NCBI RefSeq assembly: GCF_030269925.1
Contig: NC_085117.1
Coordinates: 11,346,731-11,410,730 of the forward strand
DNA length: 64,000 nucleotides
Reading direction: 5' to 3'
DNA from: Bombyx mori
Taxonomy: Eukaryota; Arthropoda; Insecta; Lepidoptera; Bombycidae
The position numbers and the translations under genes were made by a program. Below are positions 46,013 through 57,489 of this stretch, piece after piece. The first letter of the stretch is position 1; every line of letters begins with the position of its first letter. A model generated the notes under the pieces. That model had not been told where the DNA came from and ran no database searches. It saw only the letters and a program-made list of their open reading frames with translations.

Positions 46013-46215
46013 GTTTTTTTTTATTCCTTAGATGGGTGGACGAGCTCACAGCCCACCTGTTGGTAAGGGGTTACTGGAGCCCATAGACATCTACAGCGTA
46101 AATGCGCCACCCACCTTGAGACATAAGTTCTAAGGTCTCAGGTATTGTTAGAACTGCTTCACGGCAGAAATAAGCAGGATGGTGGTACCTACCCGCGCGG
46201 ACTCTCAAGAGGTCA
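46013..46215 (-). mobile_element. Bm1 SINE with internal deletion
   Basis: Minus strand; good tail and 5' body, but the AACGGCTGCCCCACCC block is deleted (about 45 bp) and the ACTGGTGG end is lost. Confidence 0.8.
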
Positions 46216-47536
46216 ATGATTCACAATTCGAAAAAAATAAAAATAATAATCATTAAAGTTAATTTTACTACGAGATAATAAAACAAGAATCGAAATTATC
46301 GATCGGTCCTTTAAAAATTTTCATACTTAGTTCCGAATTATCGATGCGAGTTACATTAGTTAGGCATTCAACGTCATTACCAAATATGAGCAGCAGTATC
46401 GTAAGAATTCAATACGATTTACTCATCGGCGAAACTGAATAATAATAACATTTACTCACCGTACTTGGAAAAACTGTGCATATGACAAGAACCGGTCCCG
46501 GTGGGGAAACAATAATGACTCATGGATTTCTGCATAAATAAGATATTCATCTCATAAATATAGCATCGGATTTTCCTATTGCAAATGCACCCGACTAGCG
46601 ATTTTCGAGCTGCTAACCTTTTATGGCTTCAGACAAGGTTACTCATTCTATACCAAGTAAGGAGCGACATAATGTGAACTAGATTACAACGCTAGATTAT
46701 GGATAGATATAGTAGATGGGGAAAAAAATAACTGTATATTAATGTTTTTTGTATTGGTAATAAAGTTAAGTTTTTATTTAGCATTTCCTGTGAATGAGCG
46801 ATAGAAACATTCCGTGTATATATCCTGACGACATGCTAATACGGATAGTTTATTGCAGAAGCCGCTGTGTTCATCGTGATTCCCTGAACGATACGGACAC
46901 GAATCGGTTTCAAATTACATATAAATAGCCACATTCCGCATTTTCGACATACTCATGAGTTCGTGACGTCTTGTGATTTTCCAGACAAGTCAACAACGCG
47001 AGACATAAATTAGCTACGTTTGTATAAAGGGGCAAGAGACGGACAGAATTGGCATCGGGGCATCGCGGACAGTTCGAGAGGCACGCAGCGTCCGTCAGAA
47101 AACAAAACGAGTACGAACAATCGTGGTGATTGACTGGGCGGTTTTAGCTTGCAGACCGTACGTCCGGCGACCGATGCGCAGGAAATCGTAAAACTGCATC
47201 TAGAGCATCTTCCGGCAACGTATTTTCCGGCGCCGGCGCCGACTTCCGCCTCGCCTTACCCAGCTACACGAGCAGAGGGCAGCGTTTACTGAACTTTACT
47301 ATTTTAGGATCACAATGATCACACTCATTAGCTTCGGTTCATTTAGTTCACGGAACAATTTCGTCTTCAAATCTAACGCGTTCGTCGCTAATACGAATAT
47401 CATTTAGTCCAATGAAAGCGTGCATAGGAAGATGTAACCGAACCTTATGTAATCCAAGCTCACAAACAGCAGCAAAATTGATCTGCTTTTCCAATTAATA
47501 CTTTTAATACTGATATATTATTTTAATTAATCAAAA
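46216..47536. other. intron with a GC-rich island
   Basis: AT-rich except ~47040-47280, which contains GGCGCCGGCGCCG. No frame or domain recognised. Confidence 0.4.
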
Positions 47537-47830
47537 CTAGATGATGGCCAAGCTTTGCTCGTTTTTTTTGATAACGCCATTTTGTTGTTTCTTTAAAGCG
47601 GTTAGTTGCCCTCAATTAAGAAAAATAGTATTATTATTCGCCAATAGATGTCGGGACGCGTCGATTATTGAAAAACACGAATAAAACAACATTTTCTGAA
47701 AATAAATCGTAGCTAGATCGATTTATCGCCCCCGAGATCCCCTGTATACTAAATTTTATGAAAATCGTTGGGGCCGTTTCCGAGATTCAGATTATATATA
47801 TACAAGAATTGCTCGTTTAAAGGTATAAGA
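47537..47830 (-). mobile_element. non-autonomous Helitron, 294 bp, copy 2
   Basis: Reverse copy of the element at 1567. It starts TCTTATACC (at 47830) and ends CATCATCTAG next to a host T, with the degenerate hairpin CGAGCAAAGCTTG before it. The two copies share both exact ends. Confidence 0.8.
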
Positions 47831-48339
47831 TTTTAAGATTTGCAGTGTGCACAAAGACCAGCCAGATTCGTGAGAACATATCATCTGAGTACACTCTTTT
47901 TTGCCTTAAACACAATCATAAACACAACACAATTCGAACAAATTAAAAATCCAATAGCGAACTGAGCAACGTTTTAGAAAGTAACGCTTAAGAAAGAATT
48001 CGTTTTGAAATAGTATGAAAAGGTATTGTTTGTGGCGGTTAAGAAAAAGAAAAAAAAATAATGAAAAAGCAAACAGTTGCGCATTCCATCGGCTAGTGCA
48101 CGTGGTACATTCCAATGGGGTCATGCACCACACAGCGCGCGCGTGCGTAAAAACAAGTGCACCGGTCCCTACGAATCAGACCCTGCTTACATGCCACCTC
48201 GCACACAATATCGATTGCTGTTACGTAAAACTAATTATGCTTTCGCTAATAACGACCCGCTGCAGACATTCTTCGAGAGAACAATCCTGCCCAGTGTCCG
48301 TTGCACTGATCTAACGGACACAAATCTATTGTTATAATT

Positions 48340-48378
48340 TATATTTATCTATCTATCTATCTTCTATCTATATACCTA
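48340..48378. repeat. TCTA microsatellite
   Basis: TATCTATCTATCTATCTTC-type run just left of the mariner, probably the displaced 5' end of the Helitron-like repeat at 49680. Confidence 0.55.
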
Positions 48379-49676
48379 GTCAGGTCATAAATTCTGTCAC
48401 ATGTTTAATGTAAAATAATTGAAACAAGTTTATTCATTATGTAACCATTCATATACTAAAATGAACTTAACAAAACATAGATTCTTATGACACTAAAGTT
48501 TATTCAAAATGACCTCCGTGATTTTTAATACAGGCCTTCAATCTGCGCGGCCAGTCGTCTATCGCAGCACGAACGAGGTCCATGTCAATATCGGCGGCTG
48601 CCTTAATCAAGGATGTCTTGAGTGACTCCAAATTGGGATGAGGCTTTGAGCACGTCTTTTCCTCCAAGCGTTGCCATATCTTGTAATCTAACGGATTCAA
48701 ATCTGGATTGGAGGAGGGCCAGTCTTCGTGCCGGATGAAGTCGATTTCACGCGCCGCCAGCCAGTCTTGTGTGCTCTTCGCTCTATGAGCTGGTGCCGAA
48801 TCTTGTTGGAATACCCAGTGCCTGTTATTGAACATGGTATGAGAAACAGGTTCCACAAGGTTCGTCAGGACTGTATTTTGATACACAACTGCATTCGTTT
48901 TTACACCTTTCTCACAAAAATGTACCTCTGTTAAGCCCCAATAAGAAACTCCCAACCATACCATGAGCGAGGATGGAAAATGACCTCGTTGGACACGCGG
49001 AATACGGTTGCTCGCTTCTTCACTACTGTGTGCGTACACCTTATCATTTTGTTTGTTGTAGCTCTCTTCTACGGTAAAAATTTTTTCATCCGAAAAAAGA
49101 ATTTCCCGATATATTTTTCCCGCGTACCGCTTCAACAAAGCGCGGCATCTCTTCAGTCTCAGGTCCATTAGACGAGCATTCAAACGATGTCCTGCTTTTC
49201 TTCGATATGCCCGAAGCCCTAAGTCTTCATTTAACTCCCTTTTCACCGTGGTTCTGCTTAACCCTATCTGAAGGGGCAACAGTTTCATTACATTTGGGAT
49301 TTCTTTGAATTCGCGCCTTCACAGCTTTTATCACTGCTGGAGTCCTAACAGACCGAGGGCGACCACTCCTTGACCTGTCATCTACACTAGAGTCTTCATT
49401 GTATCGTTTGATGGTACGATAAACGAATATTTTGGTTATATTCAAATTGTTCTGTATGTTAAAAATTTTAATTGGCGCGCAACCGCAACGATGCAACGCA
49501 ATAACTGCAACACGGTCTTCTTTAAGCGTCCACTCCATATTTAAAAATGAGTAAATTTCTAAAAGTATACATTTTTATTTTACATGAACAATTCGAAATT
49601 CGAATTCAATAAACTTTTTTGTGGCCAGCATTCTAAAAGAAAAGTTTTTACTGTGTGACAATACTTATGACCTGAC
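48379..49676 (-). mobile_element. mariner element, DD37D type, 1298 bp
   Basis: Inverted ends GTCAGGTCATAAATTCTG (left) and, on the other strand, GTCAGGTCATAAGTATTG (right); about 23 bases, imperfect. TA duplications lie at 48377-48378 and 49677-49678. The length is typical for mariner. The transposase is split by one frameshift. It is inserted at the 5' end of a Helitron-like repeat whose remainder continues at 49680. Confidence 0.92.
48500..49538 (-). pseudogene. mariner transposase, frameshifted
   Basis: Two overlapping frames make up one transposase. The N-terminal part (49538 down to ~49290) has helix-turn-helix segments and the GRPRSV linker. The C-terminal part (49288 down to 48500) holds the catalytic core. 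In the second frame the triad is Asp67 (FSDEK), Asp163 (QQDSAPAH) and Asp201 (NPLDYKIW), with 37 residues between the last two. DD37D is the signature of the maT/Bmmar1-type branch known from Bombyx. The frame changes by one base near 49285-49292, right after RIQRNPKC. I see no other stop, so the copy is lightly decayed. The cut-and-paste enzyme would bind the inverted ends and insert at TA. Confidence 0.9.
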
Positions 49677-49679
49677 TAG

Positions 49680-49966
49680 TTATATATATATATAAAAATG
49701 AATTGCTGTTCGTTAGTCTCGCTAAAACTCGAGAACGGCTGGACCGATTTGGCTAATTTTGGTCTTGAATTATTTGTCGAAGTCCAGAGGTTTAAAAGGT
49801 AAATAAATATGAAAATGCTCAGAATTAAATAAAAATAACAATTTTGTTTTTCTTCGATGTGTTCCTTTTTGACCGATTCCTTTGTTTGTTTTAAATTTAT
49901 TTTATACAAAAGTTTAGGTCTTTTATTTATCGATTGAGGCACTACGAAGTCTGCCGGGTCATCTAA
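49680..49966 (+). mobile_element. Helitron-like repeat, family 2, copy 3
   Basis: Body matches 33977 and 41121; it ends GGTCATCTAA before T. Its 5' edge is cut by the mariner insertion. Confidence 0.6.
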
Positions 49967-51602
49967 TAAAAACTAAATTATTGAACTCAAAAACCTATTT
50001 ATAGTCTGGTTAGTATTTAGCAAGATTAATGAGACATCTATAGAATCGATTTAGAAATTGTTCAGTGAGTATTTGATGGTCGATCGTTTAAATAGAACAT
50101 TGCATGGTACCTATAGGGGAAAGCTATAGAAGGCTCCGAGTGCGCGGAGCCGTAGGTCGGAGGCTCCCGAGGAATGCGGCCGGACGGAACTCTACAGCCT
50201 CCCCCTCTTTCTGCAGTTCCCCCTCAACTTCGCATACCGCCACCACCGTACGTACATATCATTACGATTCTTTTATATTTAAAGCATGTTTAGAGGTTGT
50301 AAAATCGCACAGTTTACGATTATATTTTTATAGGAAACTGTGCGAATTTAAACATTTACAATAATAGTTACAATAATTAATAAATACTTGGTATAGAGTT
50401 TTTTTTTTTTTTTAATACATTAGTTCTTGCGAGTTCATGAATCGCACAGCCTAATTATCAAAAAAGCTATTTCCATGCATTTTTATTTAAAATTTAAATT
50501 GCAAAAAGCAAAAAGTAAGTTAATAATATCATACATACATCATACATACTCATTCTTTACAAAAAAATGTGGATTTCTATTTTTCCTTGTGTAATAAATA
50601 GTTCATTAATAAATCACTTTTTCCCATAAACGTTGTTTATTCAATATAAAAATCATTGTCTTCTAACTCTAAGAAAGAAAATAGAGTCAATTCCGATGAA
50701 CGACAGGGTTAACTTTATTACTAAGTAATAAAAGAGATGTAAGTTTCGTGGCATGACGACATAATCATTAAAGTGCTGGTCTCACAATTCCACATTCCCT
50801 CCTTAGATCCAGTTTAAAAAAATATTAATTTCAACGCTGTTTCCACATTTTTAAAACGATATTTATATGAAGTAACGTTCAATATTAAATGTAGGAAACA
50901 TCCCTGCTGCTGGAGAAAGTACGATTCAAAACGTGTTTGTGAGTTGGTGTTTTCTGACAGAAGGGCGCCCGACACATTCCCGAGACTCGAATCGTAAATT
51001 ACAGTAACGCGAGCGGCGCCGGCGCCGGGAGGAGAGCTTGTTACGATATTTGAACAAATTCCCGCCGGTGTTAATCTGCATAATAACAGCGGCGGACACA
51101 AAGCGGTTGCCGACTCCCATTATGCGCGGGCGCCATCCGCAGCCCGCGCGCCACCGCCCCCGCGCCGAACCTCTCCTCCAGGTAAGGACACACAACGCCA
51201 TCTCCATACGATGCCTACATATAGGTACCTACGTGATCGCTCAAACCAGACAGCGACCAACTACGATGTTAAACCCACCTTATCGCCTGCCATCGTAATG
51301 AAGGCCTGCGAAACTGTGAGAATTATTTACAAAATTTGGAATGCCAGATAACGTATAATTTGACTTCTTTTTTTTTTGTAAAGTTTCCATTCAAAGTGCT
51401 GCAAGCTCAATAAGTTCAAACAGTGTTTCTGAGATCATTTTAGGGGCTTCGTTTAGGGCATATTAATAGTTGTCTACAAAAATGTAAGTATTTCGCACCG
51501 TAATGACACTAGTGCGATGTAATTAATGGCTGCGACAAACTCCGATATTACTTTACTAACCACGAATTAGCACCAATTAATCGCTATGAAAATAATTAAC
51601 TC
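49967..51602. other. intron with a GC-rich island
   Basis: AT-rich apart from ~50130-50230 and ~50990-51180. The second island has GGCGCCGGCGCCG and frames on both strands; nothing recognised. Confidence 0.4.
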
Positions 51603-51836
51603 TTTACTGGTGGTAGGAACGCCGGATGAGTACCACCACCCTGCCTATTTCTACCGTGAAGCAGTAATGCGTTTCGGTCTGAAGGGTGGGGCAGCCGTTG
51701 TAACTATACTGAGACCTTAGAACTTATACGTCAAGGTGGGTGGCGGCATTTACGTTGTAGATGTCTATGAGCCCCGGTAACCACTTAACACCAGGTGGGC
51801 CGCGAGCTCGTCCACAAATCTAAGCAATAAAAAATA
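51603..51836 (+). mobile_element. Bm1 SINE, 5'-truncated
   Basis: Start TTACTGGTGGTAGG, small internal gap after it, end AAGCAATAAAAAA. Confidence 0.86.
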
Positions 51837-52405
51837 TATAAAAAAATTAAACAAAAATCTGTTGGTACAAGTGGAAATGAATTCTGTAAGGGCAAGACAA
51901 GGCGCGACTGGTCGAACAAGGACGGATTCTCGGACCATTATAACACGAGGATTAGTAAGTAAGTAACTACTAGTGTGACCATGCGTTTCGAAGGATGTTT
52001 TTGTTTTAGTTTTGATACTTATGCGAGTACTTTCATCTATCTGTGAAACAACTGCACTTGATAATCCCAGACACGAATTTAAAATGAAATAATGAAATTC
52101 GTTACTTTTCAAGGATAATTCTTTTTGGATTGTTTCGATGATTTAGTTTTTCAGTTTTCAAAGTTTGTGCCTGGGTGCTTAGTAGTAATCAATGGCGAAA
52201 ATCGTTCCTTTTTTTGGTTACATAAGCGTTTGAAGGCTCTTGTCGTATGTTGTACAGTTTTTGAGAGATATTTTTTTATATATAGGTAAATACAGTTTCA
52301 GTGACACGTTTGTTTTTGGCTTCGTATTTTAATTGTTATTTTTGGTATCTTTGGTACAACGGAACCCGCGGACTAACAAGCAGTTGATTGCAGTTATTTT
52401 TTAAA
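51837..52405. other. intron sequence, nothing recognised
   Basis: AT-rich; no repeat recognised. Confidence 0.4.
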
Positions 52406-52649
52406 TTTTTTATTGCTCAGTTGGGTGGACGAGCTCACAGCCCACCTAATATTAAGTGGTTACTGGAGCCCATAGACATCTACAACGTAAATGCGCTACC
52501 CACCTTGAGATATAAGTTCTAAGGTCTCAAATATAGTTACAACGGCTGCCCCACCCTTCAAACCGAAACGCATTACTGCTTCACGGCAGAAATAGGCAGT
52601 TTGGTGGTACCTACCCGCGCGGACTCACAAGAGGTCCTACCACCAGTAA
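52406..52649 (-). mobile_element. Bm1 SINE, 5'-truncated
   Basis: Minus strand; common start TTACTGGTGGTAGG and poly(A) end. Confidence 0.88.
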
Positions 52650-54579
52650 AGTTAGTTAGGCCACTGAGGAAAATATATATTGTTTATAATGCGCACAATA
52701 GTATTGCTGGGTATTGCAAGATTTAAATACTGTCAATAAATTAAGACTATTATACTCCTAGTTCACGGTATCGAAATGAGAACTTTCTAATTAAACATTC
52801 TCGAAAAGTATTTTCGCAGAATACATTATGACATTAAGAATTTTAATTTTCCAAAATGGTTAATGGCACAAGGTGCCAATATATAACGGTTATGAATATG
52901 TTGCACCCACGCATCGGTTAAGACGACGCGACGCGACATAGCGTCAAGGTTGCCTTCAATGATACGGCCCGCGACGGCGGATTTTTCAGTGAAATAGCTT
53001 CACCGGGTTCGGCAGCGCCGCACCGGTGACGACAGCGTCTGCGCGGACGCGCCGGTCGATGCCCCCGCCGCCACGCGATTTGGCTCCACACTCCACTCGA
53101 CACAACTACTCGCTAATGTCTTGGCGATTCTTTCTTTTCTATTAGTTGCCAACCCTAATTAACGCCCAAAAGGCGGGGACCCAAAAATGAGTTTGGATTT
53201 AAAGTATTCAGATTTAAAATCTTTCAAAAATAATCAGTATAAACAATTCGAAATAAAATTTTAAGTCTTCAATTATTTAACCGAGTCTATAGATAGATAT
53301 CAAATCAAAAGTTTGAATTGTATTTTTTTAAAGTTATTATCACACTATTCATATCAAGCCAATACGAAAAGGGGGTTTTGAGACAGGATACAGATAATTT
53401 AACGATAGAAATCTAGACCATAAAACAGACACCATATGGCTAAGGTTCCCCCCCTACATTTACTGTAACATGACATTTGACAAAAACAATATCGAATAAT
53501 AACTGTTTATAGAACACAATATACGTATTTCATTATATTTCGAGCGGGTTCCAGAAATAAAACAACGATAATTATACATTGAAACATTTCGCAACCGATT
53601 GGCAAAATAGAACGGTCGCGATTAGGTACGATGCCGCTAGCCAAGTTAGCGCGTGATGGCACATGCCAAACGTTCGACGACACAAGCGAAACAATTCTCA
53701 TGTCCGACATCTATCTTTTAAAGTCATTTGAAACAACAAAAAATACAGATAATAATAAACACGACTATACAAATGTTTCATATAAACGTAAGTTTGTTTA
53801 GTGAGGATTAAATATAGTCATGTATAGGTAGGGAACTAAGACCGAGTTCAAAGTCCATAGTGCAAATGGTAGCTGCATCCCGCTCACGCCCGCAACTTAT
53901 CAATGAAATGCCTGTTGAACAGCCGTTTTCGTTCCATCAACGGCGTCTCGCGTTCCTTCTTCTGACGTAACAAAATGGCGGTCAACTTATGATACGTTGC
54001 AGTCGATTTTGCATACTTATATAGAAATTTAAAACTAAAATGGAAAATTTTTGTTCAAATTTTCTTTTTGTGATTTAAATAGAATGCGACGTATGATTTT
54101 AAACAGTTATAAATATCCGAATGCGTTACATGGATTCATGTGGTATTAAAATTAATTGTAATAGAATTTAGACTTAGACGAGTAGTGTCCCCTATATGTA
54201 GCATTTGAATATTTTTTATTTAATATTTTCAATTGGTTAAGGCTGACAAAACTAGATGGCGCTGTACTTCAACGACATAATACCACCACATTAAATTGAA
54301 CTTAGTTCAAACAAAACCTGATAGATGGCGGTGCACAGCATACACCAGAATTTCCCATAACTTTCAGTAGATGACATTACCAATACTTTGTTAATCATTT
54401 AAGCGCTCTTTTTCAATTTATTTCAAAAATTTGATATTGATATTGAATTATCATAAATTTGATTTGATGAATAAATCATGATTTACAAATCACAAGGAAA
54501 TTAAATTAAAAAACACACTCAGATTTGATAAAAATTAAAAACGAAATCCATACCGTATTACTTAATTACCGCGACTTAC
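52650..54579. other. intron with a GC-rich island
   Basis: GC-rich at 52915-53095, otherwise AT-rich. Ends at the ZIP11-type exon. Confidence 0.4.
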
Positions 54580-54773
54580 CTTGATGACTGGAACATGGCT
54601 TTGTCGTTGGGGGCTGTGGCACCAAACGAGACGCCAACAGCCAACCCCTCAGGTATATTGTGGACTGTTATTGCGACTACAAGCAGCATGATACGCTTCC
54701 ACTGTGACTGGCGCGCTTCCAACGACTTAGATATGCTGTCGCGGTGATCACCTTCTCCGTTCTCGCCAATTTT
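54580..54773 (-). CDS. SLC39A11: ZIP11-type transporter, exon with HNIPEG helix
   Basis: A 194-nt exon with acceptor ATTGCAG and donor GTAAGT. It encodes 64 residues plus two bases of the next codon. The first ~30 residues (KIGENGEGDH onward) continue the hydrophilic loop. WKRIMLLVVAITVHNIPEG then gives membrane helix 4, with the metal-binding His, Asn and Glu, followed by LAVGVSFGAT. The last codon, AG plus G of the next exon, restores the Arg before NLALGIG. The open frame runs slightly upstream through a TTG, but there is no reason to call a start there; it is an internal exon. Confidence 0.94.
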
Positions 54774-56227
54774 CTGCAATGTACATTAACTTTGCAAATT
54801 ATGTCGTTTTCGAACGCAACGACGATTTTTTTTTTATTTAAATTGTCACGGAAAATCAAACGAAACTTGATTATTTGTTATTGCTGTGAGAAGGACATAT
54901 TTATTTTTCAAAATCGTGCGTGGTTTTTTTTTCCTTTACCTTAACGGCACAAACTGTTCTATGTTGTAAAATTACAGAATTAAAATTACAGAACAGAAAC
55001 AAACAACAAAATTACAGAACAGAAAAGTTACAAAATAAAATTATTATATTTAAATTAATTTGAACTTGTTCTTGCTCTTATGACAGTGTGCCAGTTATGT
55101 GGGGTCGGTGTAGCATGTCCTCTGATCATACTGTATAGGGATTTGGTATGAGTTTTAGGACCAATCGCCTGCCTGAAGACAAGCTTTTTTGACGTTTTTG
55201 TCTTCTTTTAAGGTTTCTTTTACGTCTTAACATTTACATTAAATATTGGTTTTCAAATACCAAAAAGATTAAAATATATCATATTTTATTCGTTTTTCTG
55301 TATTTTCACGACAACTTTTAAAACGAACACATATACAGGGTATCCCAGAACACAAATTAAATAATTATTTTAGAATTTCGATAATACCGATCTTCTTCTG
55401 AGGAAACTTGGCTTAGTGTATATATTTTTTTAGTAGTAATCAAAGTTTAGTGATAGTAAGTTTAGAGTTAATTTAACGATCATATGTACGTATTTTTTCT
55501 AAAAATAAATTTGTTTTCTTTTTCATTGATCTGACAACAAACTAGTTTGTCTAATTCCATAGCCAAAACAGCATTAAAGCTTACAAACAATTCAAAACTC
55601 TAATAACAATGTCGAACAATTTTACTCCCGATTTAGTATATTTTTTAAATTTCTCAATAAAATGGCTACTACTCGAGTTCTACTGTGTGTAGAGTGCTGT
55701 TTTTTTATGGCTCCTCATAAAAAAACCTTTCCCTCGACGCTAGGTTATCGATACCTTTTGGGACACTCATTATATTAATACATTAGCATAAATCACAATT
55801 CGAAAGAAGTTGAAATCATCGATATACGACTTTATGCCTGTACTGTAGATAAATACTTATCGTTTCAGCCAATTAACATTAACGTTGTCAATCACAAGAC
55901 GGACAAGACGTTCCGATTTGAACAGTAGGATAGTTGTTGTTTTAATTTTATTAGTAATAACACGAAGCGACGAGCCGAGAATGTTATTATGTAAACATGA
56001 AGTTCTTTATTATAATTATGTTCATTTAATTTTTCCGATAAGCAAATGTTTTTACATCGACGACGTGCCATACAAAGCGCTGACCCAGATCGGGTGCAAA
56101 GTCGCATAATTTCTATTTCACAATTGAGTATTTATTTTGTATGTCATCAAATTTTTGCTCGAGATTTCAATCACATATTTCGTTGCGATTTCAAATCGGT
56201 ATTTTTTTCTAAACTGATCAGTGGGCT
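54774..56227. other. intron sequence, nothing recognised
   Basis: A short tandem of ATTACAGAACAGAAA units lies at 54970-55040. At 55333, TACAGGGTATCCCAGAA resembles one end of a dispersed DNA transposon, without a partner nearby. Confidence 0.4.
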
Positions 56228-56385
56228 CAGTGCAAGTTTTTTAACGCTCCCGATAGCGTAAAAGTTAACTCAAATTTGTATGGAGTTGGAAAGTTTACCT
56301 ACGTTTGCCGCTAGGGGCGCTGTTCCAACTCCATACAAATTTAAGTTAACTTTTACGCTATCGAGAGCGTTAAGCTAAGTAAGCA
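56228..56385. mobile_element. fold-back MITE, copy 1
   Basis: Arms of ~51 bp (56241-56291 and 56323-56373) are nearly perfect complements, with core GATAGCGTAAAAGTTAACTC. The spacer contains CGCTAGGGGCGCTG. The weaker outer arms extend the symmetry to about 56228 and 56385. Copy 2 is at 60972. Confidence 0.82.
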
Positions 56386-56660
56386 CACTGTTAGTAATGT
56401 ACCTACCATGAATCGAATGCGAATAAATCGCTAAACGAGGTTAACGACCTGGTATGTCGGTACGCTTTGGATTACGGGCGTTTCTAGAGATGCGGGTTAA
56501 CAAAGCATTTGACAAAATGTTTTGTTGGTTGTCGTCTAAGTTACGTGATGATGATATAGAATAAAACGATAAGAACTGGTAAAAGCAGTAAATGACGTCA
56601 TGAAAAATATTAATATTTTCACATTCTTTAGCGAATCGGTAATTTAACATCTTCACAGTA

Positions 56661-57025
56661 ATTTTTTTTTTTATACAAACATACTATTTCTAACATGGAT
56701 GAACGAGCTCAGGTTGTACTTGTTATTAAGTGTATAGTAGGGCATAGACATCACATCCAAAATTCTGCCGTGCAACATAAGACATAAGGTCTAAATCCCA
56801 ATAGTATTAAGGGTGTCACTCTTCATGCCATATCGCATACCCATCCAAGCAGTCTTACAACCCACCACCAGTTATTACATACATTTTAACTATACATTAA
56901 AATTCAGCGTGAAGTCGGTCGTGAGCACGTGTCAAGGACGTATTTCCTTAGAATAATTGGTGCCTTGCTGCGAGATTTGAACACCGGCATGGTGGCTTCG
57001 TTCGCTCGATAAGATTACACCGGGC
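56661..57025 (-). repeat. old, near full-length Bm1 SINE
   Basis: Minus strand. Decayed tail and body, then ACTGGTGGTGGGTTG, then a middle segment, and a head with GGTGTTCAAATCTCG (B-box) near 56980. Strongly diverged but with all parts in order. Confidence 0.65.
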
Positions 57026-57489
57026 GGCTCGTTTACATAACTTTTCCTTAAAACTTTTTTGTTATTTTACAACTACCCTCACTATTAGAATTCAAACTTA
57101 GCTATTTAAGAACTTGTGGCGGTAGCCATCATACAACACAAGATATATGACAAATTTCTGAATCTCGCTTATGACATTTTCAAGATAAGTCTGCATATCT
57201 GCCGAACAACAAATTCAGACCGTCGGTCTACCGAGCAATATCACTCGCTCAGTGGAAGATTTTCTCTTTGTTGTATATCTCCCCACAAACTGATTAATAA
57301 CATACCTACTGTTACGATTTTGTACATCACCATTTTTGGATAAGAAATTAAAAGGTTGAGTGATCTATTTCAACAATCTAGGTAAAGAGGTTATGGCGAA
57401 AATGAGCAAAAGCGGTTACAGGAGTGCATACGCAACGGACCTGCAGTTATTGTACCATTAACTCAATCGTATGACCGGGTCATACCCAC

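Noticed and set aside
48015..48337. Overlapping plus-strand frames of 99 and 86 codons
   Set aside because: Low complexity start, no domain, and adjacent to a microsatellite and the mariner.
54576..54779. 67-codon frame as a separate small gene
   Set aside because: It has splice sites at both ends and is an internal exon of the transporter.
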